A stretch of 64,000 nt of DNA. Source: Planctomycetota bacterium. Its GTDB lineage: Bacteria > Planctomycetota > Phycisphaerae > Phycisphaerales > UBA1924. Below, one piece after another: positions 20,374 to 28,684 of the stretch (position 1 is the first letter of the stretch; every line of letters starts with the position of its first letter). Location of the stretch: NCBI GenBank assembly GCA_017303555.1, contig JAFLCN010000008.1:62001-126000 (forward strand). The letters are read 5' to 3'. The notes under the pieces are model-generated. The model was given only the letters and a program-made list of their open reading frames with translations, was not told the DNA's origin and did no database searches. Made by a program: the position numbers and the translations under genes.

Positions 20374-22068
20374 TCAGGCTGCGCCCTGGCGCTCGAGAAC
20401 CAGGTCCATCCTCGCCGCGGCGGCGCTCTGCACCATCACCACGCTGTTCAACTCTCCGAACGGATTGAGTTCGGCGTTGGAGTTGTGCGGGTCGGCCGTC
20501 CAGTTGCCGTCCACGACGAGGCGGTATTGGTGATTTCCGGGTTCGATCGGGACGCAGAGTTCCAGGACACCAAGTTCCTCATTCAGCCGCATGACGTGCG
20601 AAGTGTCGGACCAGTTGTTGAACGATCCCGCGATCGAGACCTTTCGCCCGAGCGTCACCGGCTGCACAAACAGCACACCCTGCGCGGTGACGCGGACGCC
20701 AAGAAGCCGCCGATCCGGCTCGTTCGGCCGCTTCGGCTTCATCTCCGTGACCGGCGCCTCGAAGCGCAACGGGGTGGTCGAGATGTTCTCGTCTGTTTTT
20801 TCGCCGGTCACCCGACGCAGAAGCCGCTGAGCCCGGTGGACGAGTTCCGCGGCTCGGCTGGTGGGGCGTGGCTGCTCGTCCGTTCCGGCAAGCTGGCCGG
20901 CGGACGTCGTTGCGAAGGGGGTGTAGACGCTGACCGTTCGATCGGCCGGATTCGGAACCATCACCGCCGGCGAGGCTTGGATGGAAGTCGGAATGCCGAA
21001 GGGCGTTGGGCTTGCGGCAGCGCGATCGGCAACCGGCCCGGTCGTCGAACCTGGATCGCTGGCTTTAGCCGGATCGGAGACCGCCTGCTGAAGGAGCGAG
21101 GCCCGTAGGTCCGCAGCGGAGGTGGCGGCACCACCGGATGTCGCCATCGGCCCACGCAGGCCCACCGGGCCGCTCGGGGCCGGATCAGCGGGCGGAAGGT
21201 CGATGACCGGGGGCTTGGTTGCTTCCGGCTTGAGTTCGATCGGGCTCGAGCGACTCCAGGCCGGATCGGGGCCGGAGAAGCCGGAGAGCTTCAGGTTGAG
21301 CTTCGAGGCCACCCAGCGGGCCAGATCGAGGTAGTCCTTGCTGCCGGGCGAATCCGGGGCGTGCTCAATAGCCGGCTGGCCGAAGCTGGCGGCTTCCCGG
21401 AGCTTTGGATCGCGCCGGATCACGATCGGCGAAAGCTGGTGTCCGAATCGACGCTGCAGTTCACCCAGCAAATCGTGGGAAACGGTGCTTCCCTCATCGT
21501 GGAGCGTTGGGACGAACGAGATCGGGATTTCCACGTTCAAACGCTTGGCCAGCGTCTTGATCGTGGTCAATTGCCGTGTCGCGCCCTGCAGGGCGAAAAA
21601 GCCCGTCTCGACGGGGATCAGGACGCTGTTGGCCGCGGCAATGGCGTTGAACGTCAGCAGGCCGATCGCCGGGGAGCAGTCGATCAGGGCAACGTCGTAG
21701 TCGGCGCGGAGCCGCTCGAGCACCTGGGCCAGGCGGCGTTCCTTGTCGGGTTTGTCGGCCAGGCCGCCCCGCGCAGCTTCGAGGCCGGCGAGCTTCATGC
21801 GGCTGGGTGCGAGGTCCAGATTCCGCCCGACGCGCCAGAGCAGGCGGGTGGTATCAATTGGGCGGTTGTTGGGCAGGACCATTACATCGCCGATGTCGAG
21901 GTCGATGCGGGTTTCGGGGATCCCCAGCCCGACCGCGCAGTGCGATTGCGGGTCGAGGTCCACGAGAAGGGTCCTGAGGCCGCCGCGGGCCATGGCAGCC
22001 GCCAGATTGATGGCGGTGGTGGTCTTGCCGCACCCGCCCTTTTGATTGATGATCGTGATGATCCGCAC
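20374..22068 (-). CDS. ParA-family ATPase fused to a C-terminal CBM48/AMPK-type glycogen-binding domain
   Basis: 564 residues. The N-terminal 260 residues form a complete ParA/Soj ATPase: deviant Walker A 'KGGCGKTTT' at residues 10-18, switch I-like 'LLVDLDPQSHCAVGL', Walker B-like 'VALIDCSPAIGLLTFNA'. A long Pro/Ala/Ser-rich linker (about 265-440) leads to an Ig-like domain (about 455-545) closely resembling AMPK-beta CBM48: 'VSIAGSFNNWSD', then 'HQYRLVVDGNWTADP' and 'GELNSVVMV'. Trp486, Trp523 and the Asn near 540 match key sugar-contacting residues of AMPK-beta; the Lys is Arg and the Leu is Phe. ParA ATPases position DNA or large cargo on the nucleoid. A sugar-polymer cargo is an inference. 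No parB or replication gene is nearby. Confidence 0.9.
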   Translation of the reverse strand: MRIITIINQKGGCGKTTTAINLAAAMARGGLRTLLVDLDPQSHCAVGLGIPETRIDLDIGDVMVLPNNRPIDTTRLLWRVGRNLDLAPSRMKLAGLEAARGGLADKPDKERRLAQVLERLRADYDVALIDCSPAIGLLTFNAIAAANSVLIPVETGFFALQGATRQLTTIKTLAKRLNVEIPISFVPTLHDEGSTVSHDLLGELQRRFGHQLSPIVIRRDPKLREAASFGQPAIEHAPDSPGSKDYLDLARWVASKLNLKLSGFSGPDPAWSRSSPIELKPEATKPPVIDLPPADPAPSGPVGLRGPMATSGGAATSAADLRASLLQQAVSDPAKASDPGSTTGPVADRAAASPTPFGIPTSIQASPAVMVPNPADRTVSVYTPFATTSAGQLAGTDEQPRPTSRAAELVHRAQRLLRRVTGEKTDENISTTPLRFEAPVTEMKPKRPNEPDRRLLGVRVTAQGVLFVQPVTLGRKVSIAGSFNNWSDTSHVMRLNEELGVLELCVPIEPGNHQYRLVVDGNWTADPHNSNAELNPFGELNSVVMVQSAAAARMDLVLERQGAA

Positions 22069-22498
22069 GCGCCACTCCTTGGCCTCGGCGAACCGGACCC
22101 CATGAACGCAAGGGCTTCCCGGATTCTGAGCGGAAGGAACCGCCCCCGTCGTCCAGCAACAGCGCCGATCGTGCGAGCGCGGATCACTCCGTCTATTGCA
22201 ATATCGGAAACCGCCCGCGGAACGCTTGAAAGGGGAGTTTTTTGCCGCCTGCGGGCGCGCTCAGTCCATCGGTCTTCGATTCTCACGTTGTCAGCCGGCC
22301 GTCTCACGCGTGCGTGGCACCACCGGGTGGACGCGCACGAAAAAATTCAGCACGGAATATCGCGCCGTGCGCGCCCAACGGATGTTGGGGCATGGTACGT
22401 TTCAAAGGCGACGGGAATCGCTGGCGGACAGCGCGCCCGCGGGTACGATCGGTTCGCAGATCGGCTGGTTTCTTGGGGCATTTTCCGGGTATTCGCAT
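22069..22498. other. 430-base divergent intergenic region, promoters expected
   Basis: The region separates the minus-strand ParA-CBM48 operon from the plus-strand NTF2-like gene and must hold both promoters. Frames running through it show no recognisable protein. It includes AAAGGGGAGTTTTTTGCC near 22230 and A/T-rich spots near 22340, but no -35/-10 pair stands out and no structured RNA was recognised. Confidence 0.4.
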
Positions 22499-23392
22499 AT
22501 GAAACAATGTCTTGCCGCGGCCGTGGTCGTCTTTGTCGGGTTGGTTTCTCGGGGTGCGGGCGGTGCCGAGCCCGATCCGCGTCAGGCGGAGATCACGCAG
22601 GCGGCGCAGGCCTTTGTCGAGGCGTATGAGCGGGGCGACGCGAAGGCGATCGCCGCGATGTGGACGCCCGATGCCGACCTGATCGATGTCGAGGGGCGGG
22701 TCTTGAAGGGCCGGAGCGCCATCGAAAAGGACTTCGCGGATTTCTTCCGCGAGAACAAGGGACAGAAGCTGCGGATCGATGTGGAGTCGGTCCGGTTCGT
22801 CGGCCCGGATATGGCGATCGAGGATGGGACGACCTCGGCCCTGGCTCCCGATGGCTCGGGTTCGAGCCGGGCGCATTACACCAACGTTCTGGTGAAGCGT
22901 GACGGCAAGTGGATGATCGCGAGCGTGCGGGAAGCACCGTATGTGCCGCCGTCCAACCAGCAGAACCTTCAGCCCCTGTCCTGGGTAATCGGCGAATGGG
23001 CCGATCCGGTCGAAACAGGCCATCAGGCGCGGGTGTTGTTCGAATGGACCCCGGATCGGAACTTCATCCTGGCTTCCCGCGCGGTCCGCGTTGGGGACAA
23101 GTTCCTGGACAACGGCACGCAGCGCATCGGCTGGGATCCGGCGTCGAAGCAGTTTCGGTGCTGGAATTTCGAACCCGATGGTGGCTTCGGCGATGGTCAG
23201 TGGACGCTTCAGCCGGACGGCTCGTGGAACGTGCAAGCCAGTTCGGTCTTGCAATCCGGCCACAAGGCGACTGCGACGACCGTCGTGACGCGCCTCGACG
23301 CGAACACGATCACCTACCAGGCCAAGAACCAGACTGTGGATGGCAAACCCGTACCGGATTCTGCCGTCGTGACCATGAAGCGCATCAACTGA
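22499..23392 (+). CDS. exported SnoaL/NTF2-like (SgcJ/EcaC family) protein
   Basis: 297 residues. A signal peptide of about 23 residues ('MKQCLAAAVVVFVGLVSRGA') is followed by an NTF2-like domain with the SgcJ/EcaC pattern 'FVEAYERGDAKAIAAMWTPD', 'LKGRSAIEKDFADFF' and 'HYTNVLVKRDGKWMIASVRE'. These cone-shaped folds bind small molecules or, in some cases, isomerise them. The second half (about 160-297) is a beta-rich lipocalin-like region, 'LSWVIGEWADPVE', often fused to this domain in planctomycetes as I recall it. The ATG at 22499 is chosen because the signal peptide begins there; the upstream open frame is unconvincing. It starts a row of three exported-protein genes on the plus strand. Confidence 0.8.
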   Translation: MKQCLAAAVVVFVGLVSRGAGGAEPDPRQAEITQAAQAFVEAYERGDAKAIAAMWTPDADLIDVEGRVLKGRSAIEKDFADFFRENKGQKLRIDVESVRFVGPDMAIEDGTTSALAPDGSGSSRAHYTNVLVKRDGKWMIASVREAPYVPPSNQQNLQPLSWVIGEWADPVETGHQARVLFEWTPDRNFILASRAVRVGDKFLDNGTQRIGWDPASKQFRCWNFEPDGGFGDGQWTLQPDGSWNVQASSVLQSGHKATATTVVTRLDANTITYQAKNQTVDGKPVPDSAVVTMKRIN

Positions 23393-23424
23393 TTCGGACG
23401 CACATGCGTTCAAGGGAGCCGGAC

Positions 23425-24120
23425 ATGCTGATCAAGGCAATCGCGTATTCCGCTTTGACCGGAGCGTTTTTCGCGTCGGTTACTTCGCCCGCCTTTGGCT
23501 GGGGATGCAGCCGCTCGTGCTCCGGCTCGGGTCGATACGGCGGCAGCTTCTCGCATACCAGCGGGTCGTCCGGCAACGGCGAGGGAAGCTGGTCGCACGG
23601 CGGTTCGACGTCGTACACCAGCCCGAGCGGGGAGTCCTATTCAGGTAGCCACTCCGGTTCGGGCTACGGGCGAAGCTACAGCGGCAGTTACTCGGGCAGC
23701 AACAGCTACGGGCAAAGCGCGAGTTCGCACTATTCCGGATACGCAGGCGACGGCTACCACGGCTCGTACTCGACCTCGGGCGGCTACAGCGGCAGCTACT
23801 GCGGCTATCACGGAACGACGTATGTCGCGCCCACGACCTACTGCGGCAGCACCGGCGGCGCCTTTGCCGCCGGGATGGTGACGGGTGCCGCAACCACCGC
23901 GCTCGTGGCGTCCGCAGCGGCGGCTTCGCAGCCCGCTCCTGTGTACGTGGCGCCGACGACTGTTGTGACCTCGCCGGTGGTCGTGACCTCGCCGGCGGTC
24001 GTGACCACCACAACCACATCGACGACGGCGGCGGGCGTGCCAACAACGACCACCACGTATTCGTATCCGCAGTCCGGGGTGTATGTCAGCCCGACGGCCT
24101 ACGTGCAGCCCGCTCTCTGA
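23425..24120 (+). CDS. exported Ser/Gly/Tyr-rich low-complexity protein
   Basis: 231 residues. The signal peptide ends near 'VTSPAFGW' and the mature protein starts with 'GCSRSCSGSG'. Residues about 35-125 are almost entirely Ser, Gly, Tyr and His in degenerate 'YSGSYSGS' repeats, with four scattered Cys. The middle carries a short hydrophobic Ala-rich stretch ('FAAGMVTGAATTALVASAAA') and the tail is Val/Thr/Pro-rich with runs of Thr. The ATG at 23425 follows AAGGGAGCC and puts the signal peptide at the N-terminus; an ATG at 23404 would add seven residues. No family is recognised. The composition suggests a disordered, possibly adhesive or surface-coating protein. Confidence 0.7.
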   Translation: MLIKAIAYSALTGAFFASVTSPAFGWGCSRSCSGSGRYGGSFSHTSGSSGNGEGSWSHGGSTSYTSPSGESYSGSHSGSGYGRSYSGSYSGSNSYGQSASSHYSGYAGDGYHGSYSTSGGYSGSYCGYHGTTYVAPTTYCGSTGGAFAAGMVTGAATTALVASAAAASQPAPVYVAPTTVVTSPVVVTSPAVVTTTTTSTTAAGVPTTTTTYSYPQSGVYVSPTAYVQPAL

Positions 24121-24149
24121 ATCGCTGAATCTGCCTCCGGGGAAACTCC

Positions 24150-24839
24150 ATGAAGAAGACGATTGGCCTTGCAACGATGTGTGTTTTGAGTGTTGTTTCG
24201 ATCGTGCTGGCGCAGATTCCGAACATGAATCTGGCGAACAGCATCGTCGAAGCGAGGCAGAAGAACAACACACAGCTCACGACGTTTACGTGGACCGTGC
24301 AGACGCAGATCTTCAAGGACGGCAACGTCAAGGACACGCGCATCCAGCAGGTGGCGTACGGACCGGGCGGCGTTCCGCAGTACACGCTCTTGAACGACAT
24401 CGGATCCCGGATGCCGATCGGCTTCTTCCGGCGGGCGATCGCCGAGAACGAAAAGCAGGAGCTGGAAACGTATCTCAAGGGCGTCGAGAAACTGGTGGGG
24501 CAGTACACGCTTCCGACCTCGGGCGCGATCGTGAACTTCCTTCAGACCGCTTCGATCGTGCAGACCACCGGACCGGACGGGCTACCCGTGCTGCAGGCGA
24601 CCGGAAACAGCGTCGTGACGCCGGGCGACAACATGACCATCTCGTTCAACGCCACGACGTTTCTTCCGACCTCGATGGATATCTCGACCAATTTCAACGG
24701 CCAGCCGCTGACCATGAACGCGACGTTCCGCGTGGTGCCGGGCTCCGGGTTGAACCACATGCAGTACGCGACCGTGAACATCCCCGGAAAGGGCCTCATG
24801 GTCAATATCCACAACTACGACTACGTGCCGAACAACTGA
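24150..24839 (+). CDS. exported protein of unknown function
   Basis: 229 residues. A signal peptide 'MKKTIGLATMCVLSVVSIVLA' precedes a soluble, beta-rich body. Recognisable local features are 'VEARQKNNTQLTTFTWTVQT', 'IQQVAYGPGGVPQYTLLN' and 'NATTFLPTSMDISTNFNGQP', the last suggesting a LolA/outer-membrane-lipoprotein-sorting style beta half-barrel, which I cannot confirm. It has no Cys in the mature region and no membrane segment. It follows the Ser/Gly-rich protein by 29 bases with the ribosome-site-like CCGGGGAAACTCC before its ATG, so the two are probably co-transcribed. Confidence 0.7.
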   Translation: MKKTIGLATMCVLSVVSIVLAQIPNMNLANSIVEARQKNNTQLTTFTWTVQTQIFKDGNVKDTRIQQVAYGPGGVPQYTLLNDIGSRMPIGFFRRAIAENEKQELETYLKGVEKLVGQYTLPTSGAIVNFLQTASIVQTTGPDGLPVLQATGNSVVTPGDNMTISFNATTFLPTSMDISTNFNGQPLTMNATFRVVPGSGLNHMQYATVNIPGKGLMVNIHNYDYVPNN

Positions 24840-24869
24840 TTCGGCGGAGGGACGAATCGCAGACGCGCC

Positions 24870-26075
24870 TCAGGCGCGGATGGCTTCGATCGTGCCGCGG
24901 ACGGCGTTCACGTCCGGATTCTCGACGATCCGGGCCGTCCCGTGGCCGCAGGGGAGCACGAGTCGAATGTTGCCTCCGATGTGCTTCTTGTCGTGGCTCA
25001 TACGCTCGATCAGTTTCTCGGCTGTTGGTAATCCGCGGACTTTGTTGGGCAACTGCGCCGCGTCGACCAGTGCTCCGACGCGATCGGCGTACGCGGTATC
25101 GACAAGTCCGAGACTCACCGCGGTCCGGGCCGCTGCGCGGAGGCCGAGGGCGACGGCCTCGCCGTGGTGAACATCACCGGGAAGCTCGGTGCCGTTGTTC
25201 AGGACGGCTCGTGCGCCGGGCAGTGCCTCGATCGCGTGCGCAAACGTGTGGCCGAGATTCAAGAGGGCGCGACCGCCTTCCTTCTCTTCGCGCTCATCCC
25301 CGGAAACGACGCGTGCCTTGACGGCGACGTTTCGCTGAATCAGTTCGGCGAGCAGCGGGGCGTTGGATTTCGACAGGCCGGAGATGTTGGCTTCGGTCCA
25401 GCCGAGCAGGTTTGCATCGCCGAAGTCCGCGCTGATCATCGCGTGCTTGATGCACTCGGCAAGGCCCGCGGCGAACTGCCGGTCGTCGAGCGTTGCGAGC
25501 GTGTCCAGATCGGCGAGCACGCCGATGGGTTGATGGAACGCGCCGACCATGTTCTTTTTCAGGTCCGCGCCGTCGCCCGCGAGATCGATGTTGACGCCGG
25601 TTTTGCCCCCGACGGAAGCATCGACCATCGAGAGCAGCGTGGTGGGGCACTGGATGACCGCGATGCCCCGGCGATAGACGGAAGCGGCAAACCCCGCGAG
25701 ATCGCCGACAATTCCGCCGCCCAGGGCGATGACGACGTCGCTGCGTTCCAGTTTTCGGCGCGTCATCTCGGTGACGATGTGGCCGAGTGATTGGAGCGAC
25801 TTGTCGTGCTCGGTGGGGATGAGGGCGATGGATGTGGCGTTCAGACCGGCGGCGCGGAGCGCCGCGACGGCGCGCTGCGCAGCGGTTTCGGGCAGGCCCG
25901 AATCGACGACGACGAACGCGCCCCGGCATTTGTCGCCGAGTTTCTTGCGGGCGATCCCCGGAGCGAACGCGAAGACGCCCCGCCCGATGCAGACCTCGTA
26001 CGAGCGATCGCCGAGATCAACGGGCACCACGCGTGCAGCGGGCGCCCCGGAATCGTGCTTGTTTGCGGTGGACAT
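24870..26075 (-). CDS. aroB: 3-dehydroquinate synthase
   Basis: 401 residues, slightly longer than usual (about 360). It catalyses DAHP to 3-dehydroquinate, the second step of the shikimate pathway, in the cytoplasm. The NAD-binding region 'VIALGGGIVGDLAGFAASVY' and 'IQCPTTLLSMVDASVGGKTG' are intact. The zinc ligands are in 'AECIKHAM', 'LNLGHTFAHAIE' and 'VHHGEAVALGL'. The extra length is mostly N-terminal and a Gly/Asp insert in 'DLAGDGADLKKN'. It is the last gene of the lpxA-MBL-rsfS-aroB operon, starting 30 bases after rsfS. Confidence 0.95.
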   Translation of the reverse strand: MSTANKHDSGAPAARVVPVDLGDRSYEVCIGRGVFAFAPGIARKKLGDKCRGAFVVVDSGLPETAAQRAVAALRAAGLNATSIALIPTEHDKSLQSLGHIVTEMTRRKLERSDVVIALGGGIVGDLAGFAASVYRRGIAVIQCPTTLLSMVDASVGGKTGVNIDLAGDGADLKKNMVGAFHQPIGVLADLDTLATLDDRQFAAGLAECIKHAMISADFGDANLLGWTEANISGLSKSNAPLLAELIQRNVAVKARVVSGDEREEKEGGRALLNLGHTFAHAIEALPGARAVLNNGTELPGDVHHGEAVALGLRAAARTAVSLGLVDTAYADRVGALVDAAQLPNKVRGLPTAEKLIERMSHDKKHIGGNIRLVLPCGHGTARIVENPDVNAVRGTIEAIRA

Positions 26076-26105
26076 GCGTGTCGGGCCCGGAGTCTGGTGC
26101 GCGCT

Positions 26106-26774
26106 TCAGTTTGCCTCGCCCACGTTCAGGCCGGCGCGATCGCGCGAAGCCGTGCCCGGGCGTTCCCACTCGATGCGGGCGGTATCTCCCCACATCATCT
26201 CGAGGTCGTAGTGAGCACGCGTGTTGGGCTCGAAGAGGTGCACGATTACGTTCATGAAATCGGCGAGCAGCCAGGTGGCCCGTTCATCGCTGGTTGAGCG
26301 GACGGCCTGATACCCGAGCGTCTCGCCCAATTCCTGGATGTGGTGCAGAACGGCCCTCATCTGCCGATCGGACGTGCCCGAGCCGATGACGAGGTAGTCG
26401 GTCATCGGGTTCTTGCCGCGGACATCGAGCACCACAACTTCGGTGCACTTGTCGTCGCCCATGCAGCGGGCGGCCTCGATGGCGAACGTTTCGGCCTTCG
26501 AGGGCGCGGGGCGTTCGACGACGGGGCGGGGCGCGGCGGCGCGTGCAACCGGGTGTGCCGCATGGGATACCGGCGCTCTTTCGGTCGTCGCGGTTGCGAC
26601 TCGCTTCGCGCTCGGTTTGGGTGCGGGCTTTTTGCCGGACTTGCTCGCCGGTTTGCCGGCGGGCTTGCTAGCCGACTTTCCGGCCGGCTTGCTCGCCTTC
26701 TTCCCGGCCGCTTTCGCCACGGGTTTGGACGGTTTGTTCGTGGTCGCCTTCTTCGTCTTTTTCTTTGCCGGCAC
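26106..26774 (-). CDS. rsfS: ribosomal silencing factor RsfS (Iojap) with a long basic N-terminal tail
   Basis: 222 residues from a GTG preceded by AAGAAGGGCGAC. Residues 1-100 are an unusual Lys/Ala/Pro-rich tail built of near-repeats such as 'SKPAGKSASKPAGKPASK', resembling histone H1-like tails. The C-terminal 115 residues are a standard RsfS domain: 'VVVLDVRGKNPMTDYLVIGS', 'GTSDRQMRAVLHHIQELG', 'WLLADFMNVIVHLFEP' and 'YDLEMMWGDTARIEW'. RsfS binds ribosomal protein L14 and blocks subunit joining in starvation. The basic tail might add rRNA binding, which is an inference. It lies between the MBL hydrolase and aroB. Confidence 0.92.
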   Translation of the reverse strand: MPAKKKTKKATTNKPSKPVAKAAGKKASKPAGKSASKPAGKPASKSGKKPAPKPSAKRVATATTERAPVSHAAHPVARAAAPRPVVERPAPSKAETFAIEAARCMGDDKCTEVVVLDVRGKNPMTDYLVIGSGTSDRQMRAVLHHIQELGETLGYQAVRSTSDERATWLLADFMNVIVHLFEPNTRAHYDLEMMWGDTARIEWERPGTASRDRAGLNVGEAN

Positions 26775-26818
26775 GCGTCGCCCTTCTTGTTCGAGAACCG
26801 GTCGATTGTATTCGCCCG

Positions 26819-27685
26819 CTACACCTCGAAGAGCGTTTCGGCTTTCACGCGAGCCGGACCCGCCGGGCGAAGCCCGGCCTCGATCCACGGGGTCGGTTCG
26901 TGCTGCGAACTGACGCTGAGCCGGTATTCGCTGCCCAGATGCTCGATCGCGGCCAGTTCCGGCGTGTTGCACTGGTGGGAAAGGTGCAGGAGGACCACGT
27001 GCGCCTGGGGGGCGATGGCCCGGACCATGCGGACGCACTGCTGGTTCGAGAGGTGTCCGCTGCCTCCGGTGACGCGGGCCTTGACCTGGGCGGGCCGGTT
27101 GGCCGCTTCCTGCATGCGCGGGCAGTAGTTGCTCTCGATCGCGAGAACATCGACGCCGGCGAGGTGCTCGATCAGTTCAGAGGTCGGGCGGCCGACGTCG
27201 GTGGCGTAGCCGAGTTCGCAGCAGCCCTCCGGACGCTCGAGAAGAAACCGCAGCGTGGCGGAGCCGTCGATATCGTGGTGCGCGAGGCGGACCGAGAGCG
27301 AGCAGCCCGCGCCGAGCTCAATCTGGCTGGTAAACACCTCGGTGCGCCGGAACAGACGGCCCTCGCGCTCGGCGCGGCCCAGGTGCCTCCGGTGGAGGAA
27401 GACGGGCACCTCGTCGCCGAAACCATCGAGCACGCTCGGATTGGCGTGGTCGTCGTCGAGGTGCGTCAGGATGATGCCGCGAGGGATCTGGTCGGCGAGG
27501 CCGACATCCGAGAGCAGCCTGCGGGTGCGCTTCATGGAGAGACCGGCATCGATCAGCCAGAAAGCTGTCTCGACCGGACCGTGCGCGACGAGCACGCTGC
27601 AATTGCCAGCGGAGCCGCTTGCGAGCACGCAGAGGCGCAGACCGGATTGCTGCGCGGGCTTGGATTCGATGAAGCCGCTCTCCAA
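26819..27685 (-). CDS. MBL-fold metallo-hydrolase, WalJ/YycJ-like
   Basis: 288 residues. The start 'LCVLASGSAGNCSVLVA' and later 'VTGGSGHLSNQQCVRMV' and 'LLHLSHQCNTPE' match the YycJ/WalJ branch of the metallo-beta-lactamase fold, implicated in nucleic-acid processing and cell-wall coordination in Firmicutes. The first metal motif is 'THLDDDH' (His75-x-Asp77-x-Asp79-His80) instead of HxHxDH, so one zinc-ligand His is replaced by Asp. Downstream His and Asp ligands ('LAHHDID', 'YATDVGR') are present. The gene lies 21 bases after lpxA and 44 bases before rsfS in the same operon. Confidence 0.85.
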   Translation of the reverse strand: MESGFIESKPAQQSGLRLCVLASGSAGNCSVLVAHGPVETAFWLIDAGLSMKRTRRLLSDVGLADQIPRGIILTHLDDDHANPSVLDGFGDEVPVFLHRRHLGRAEREGRLFRRTEVFTSQIELGAGCSLSVRLAHHDIDGSATLRFLLERPEGCCELGYATDVGRPTSELIEHLAGVDVLAIESNYCPRMQEAANRPAQVKARVTGGSGHLSNQQCVRMVRAIAPQAHVVLLHLSHQCNTPELAAIEHLGSEYRLSVSSQHEPTPWIEAGLRPAGPARVKAETLFEV

Positions 27686-27706
27686 GCCTCGCCTCCCGGC
27701 TCTCGT

Positions 27707-28582
27707 TCACTCGAACGAAGACTCTTCCGATTCGATTCCCCAGACTTCTTCTCCGCGGCGCCGAGCCTGCAGAAACGCGACCATCTCGCGGGGCGGCCTC
27801 ATGGCACCCGGAGCGATCGAGCGCTTGCTGGCGCGGAGGAAATCCGCGATCTCTTGCGCCGGCGGGCACTCGCGCGCGAACCGCTCGCAGATCGCGATCG
27901 ATTCCGGACGGGTCACGGCGCTCTGCAGCGCCTGGCGGAAGACGGTCCGCAGTTTCTGGATCTGATCGCGCGGGAACTTGGCCCGGCGCAGGCCCACCTG
28001 GTTGATCCCCTGGATGCGATTCCGCCCGTACCCCATGCAGAACGGCGGGATGTCGGTCGTAAAACCGGAATAGCCCGAGACGAATGCGTAGCGACCGATC
28101 CGCGTAAACTGGTGGATCGCGGTCAGCCCGCCGATCGTCACGTTGTCGTAGATCTCGCAATGCCCGCCCAGGACCGCGGCGTTCACGATCGTGACGTTGT
28201 TTCCGATCTGGCAATCGTGCCCCGCGTGGCTCTGAACCATGAAGTAGCACTGATGCCCGATGCGCGTCGGGATCTCGACGTGCGTCGCGGCGTGAACCGT
28301 CACGCCCTCCCGGAACGTGCAGTCATCACCGATGATGACGCCGCCCGTCGGCGAATCCGGCTTCACCTTGAAATCCTGCGCCGGGAAGCCCAGCGCCGCA
28401 TCCGGATAGATGGTGACATTCGCGCCGATGGTCAGAGGCCCTCGGAGTTTGACGCTCGACATCAGCCGCGCGTTTCTCCCGAGCCGGATCTTCCCCTCCA
28501 GCACGCACCACGGTCCGATCTCCACGCCCTCGCCCAACTCGACATCTTTCCCGACCCGTGCGGTCGGATCGATCTTCTCCAT
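27707..28582 (-). CDS. lpxA: acyl-ACP:UDP-N-acetylglucosamine O-acyltransferase LpxA
   Basis: 291 residues. It carries out the first committed step of lipid A synthesis in the cytoplasm. The N-terminal two-thirds is a left-handed beta-helix of hexapeptide repeats ('VGKDVELGEGVEIGPWCVLE' onwards). The catalytic His lies in 'MVQSHAGHDCQIGNNVTI', aligned with the E. coli His125 region. 'GYSGFTTDIPPFCMGYGRNR' and 'INQVGLRRAKFPRDQI' are typical of LpxA rather than LpxD. The C-terminal helical part is about 30 residues longer than in E. coli and ends 'EEVWGIESEESSFE'. It heads the operon. Its presence implies an outer membrane containing lipid A. Confidence 0.92.
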   Translation of the reverse strand: MEKIDPTARVGKDVELGEGVEIGPWCVLEGKIRLGRNARLMSSVKLRGPLTIGANVTIYPDAALGFPAQDFKVKPDSPTGGVIIGDDCTFREGVTVHAATHVEIPTRIGHQCYFMVQSHAGHDCQIGNNVTIVNAAVLGGHCEIYDNVTIGGLTAIHQFTRIGRYAFVSGYSGFTTDIPPFCMGYGRNRIQGINQVGLRRAKFPRDQIQKLRTVFRQALQSAVTRPESIAICERFARECPPAQEIADFLRASKRSIAPGAMRPPREMVAFLQARRRGEEVWGIESEESSFE

Positions 28583-28684
28583 TCAGAATGCTAGAGCGCT
28601 TCCCCAATTCTCACCATCCCGGGCGCACTCCCGGGCACCGTTGGCCCGCAACGCTCACGCGGCCCATTGCTCCTTTAATTCCCG

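Noticed and set aside
20374-22068. chromosome-partitioning parA of a parAB-oriC region
   Set aside because: No parB, parS-like 16-mer, dnaA or gidA/rsmG neighbour is present, and the C-terminal fusion argues for a different cargo.
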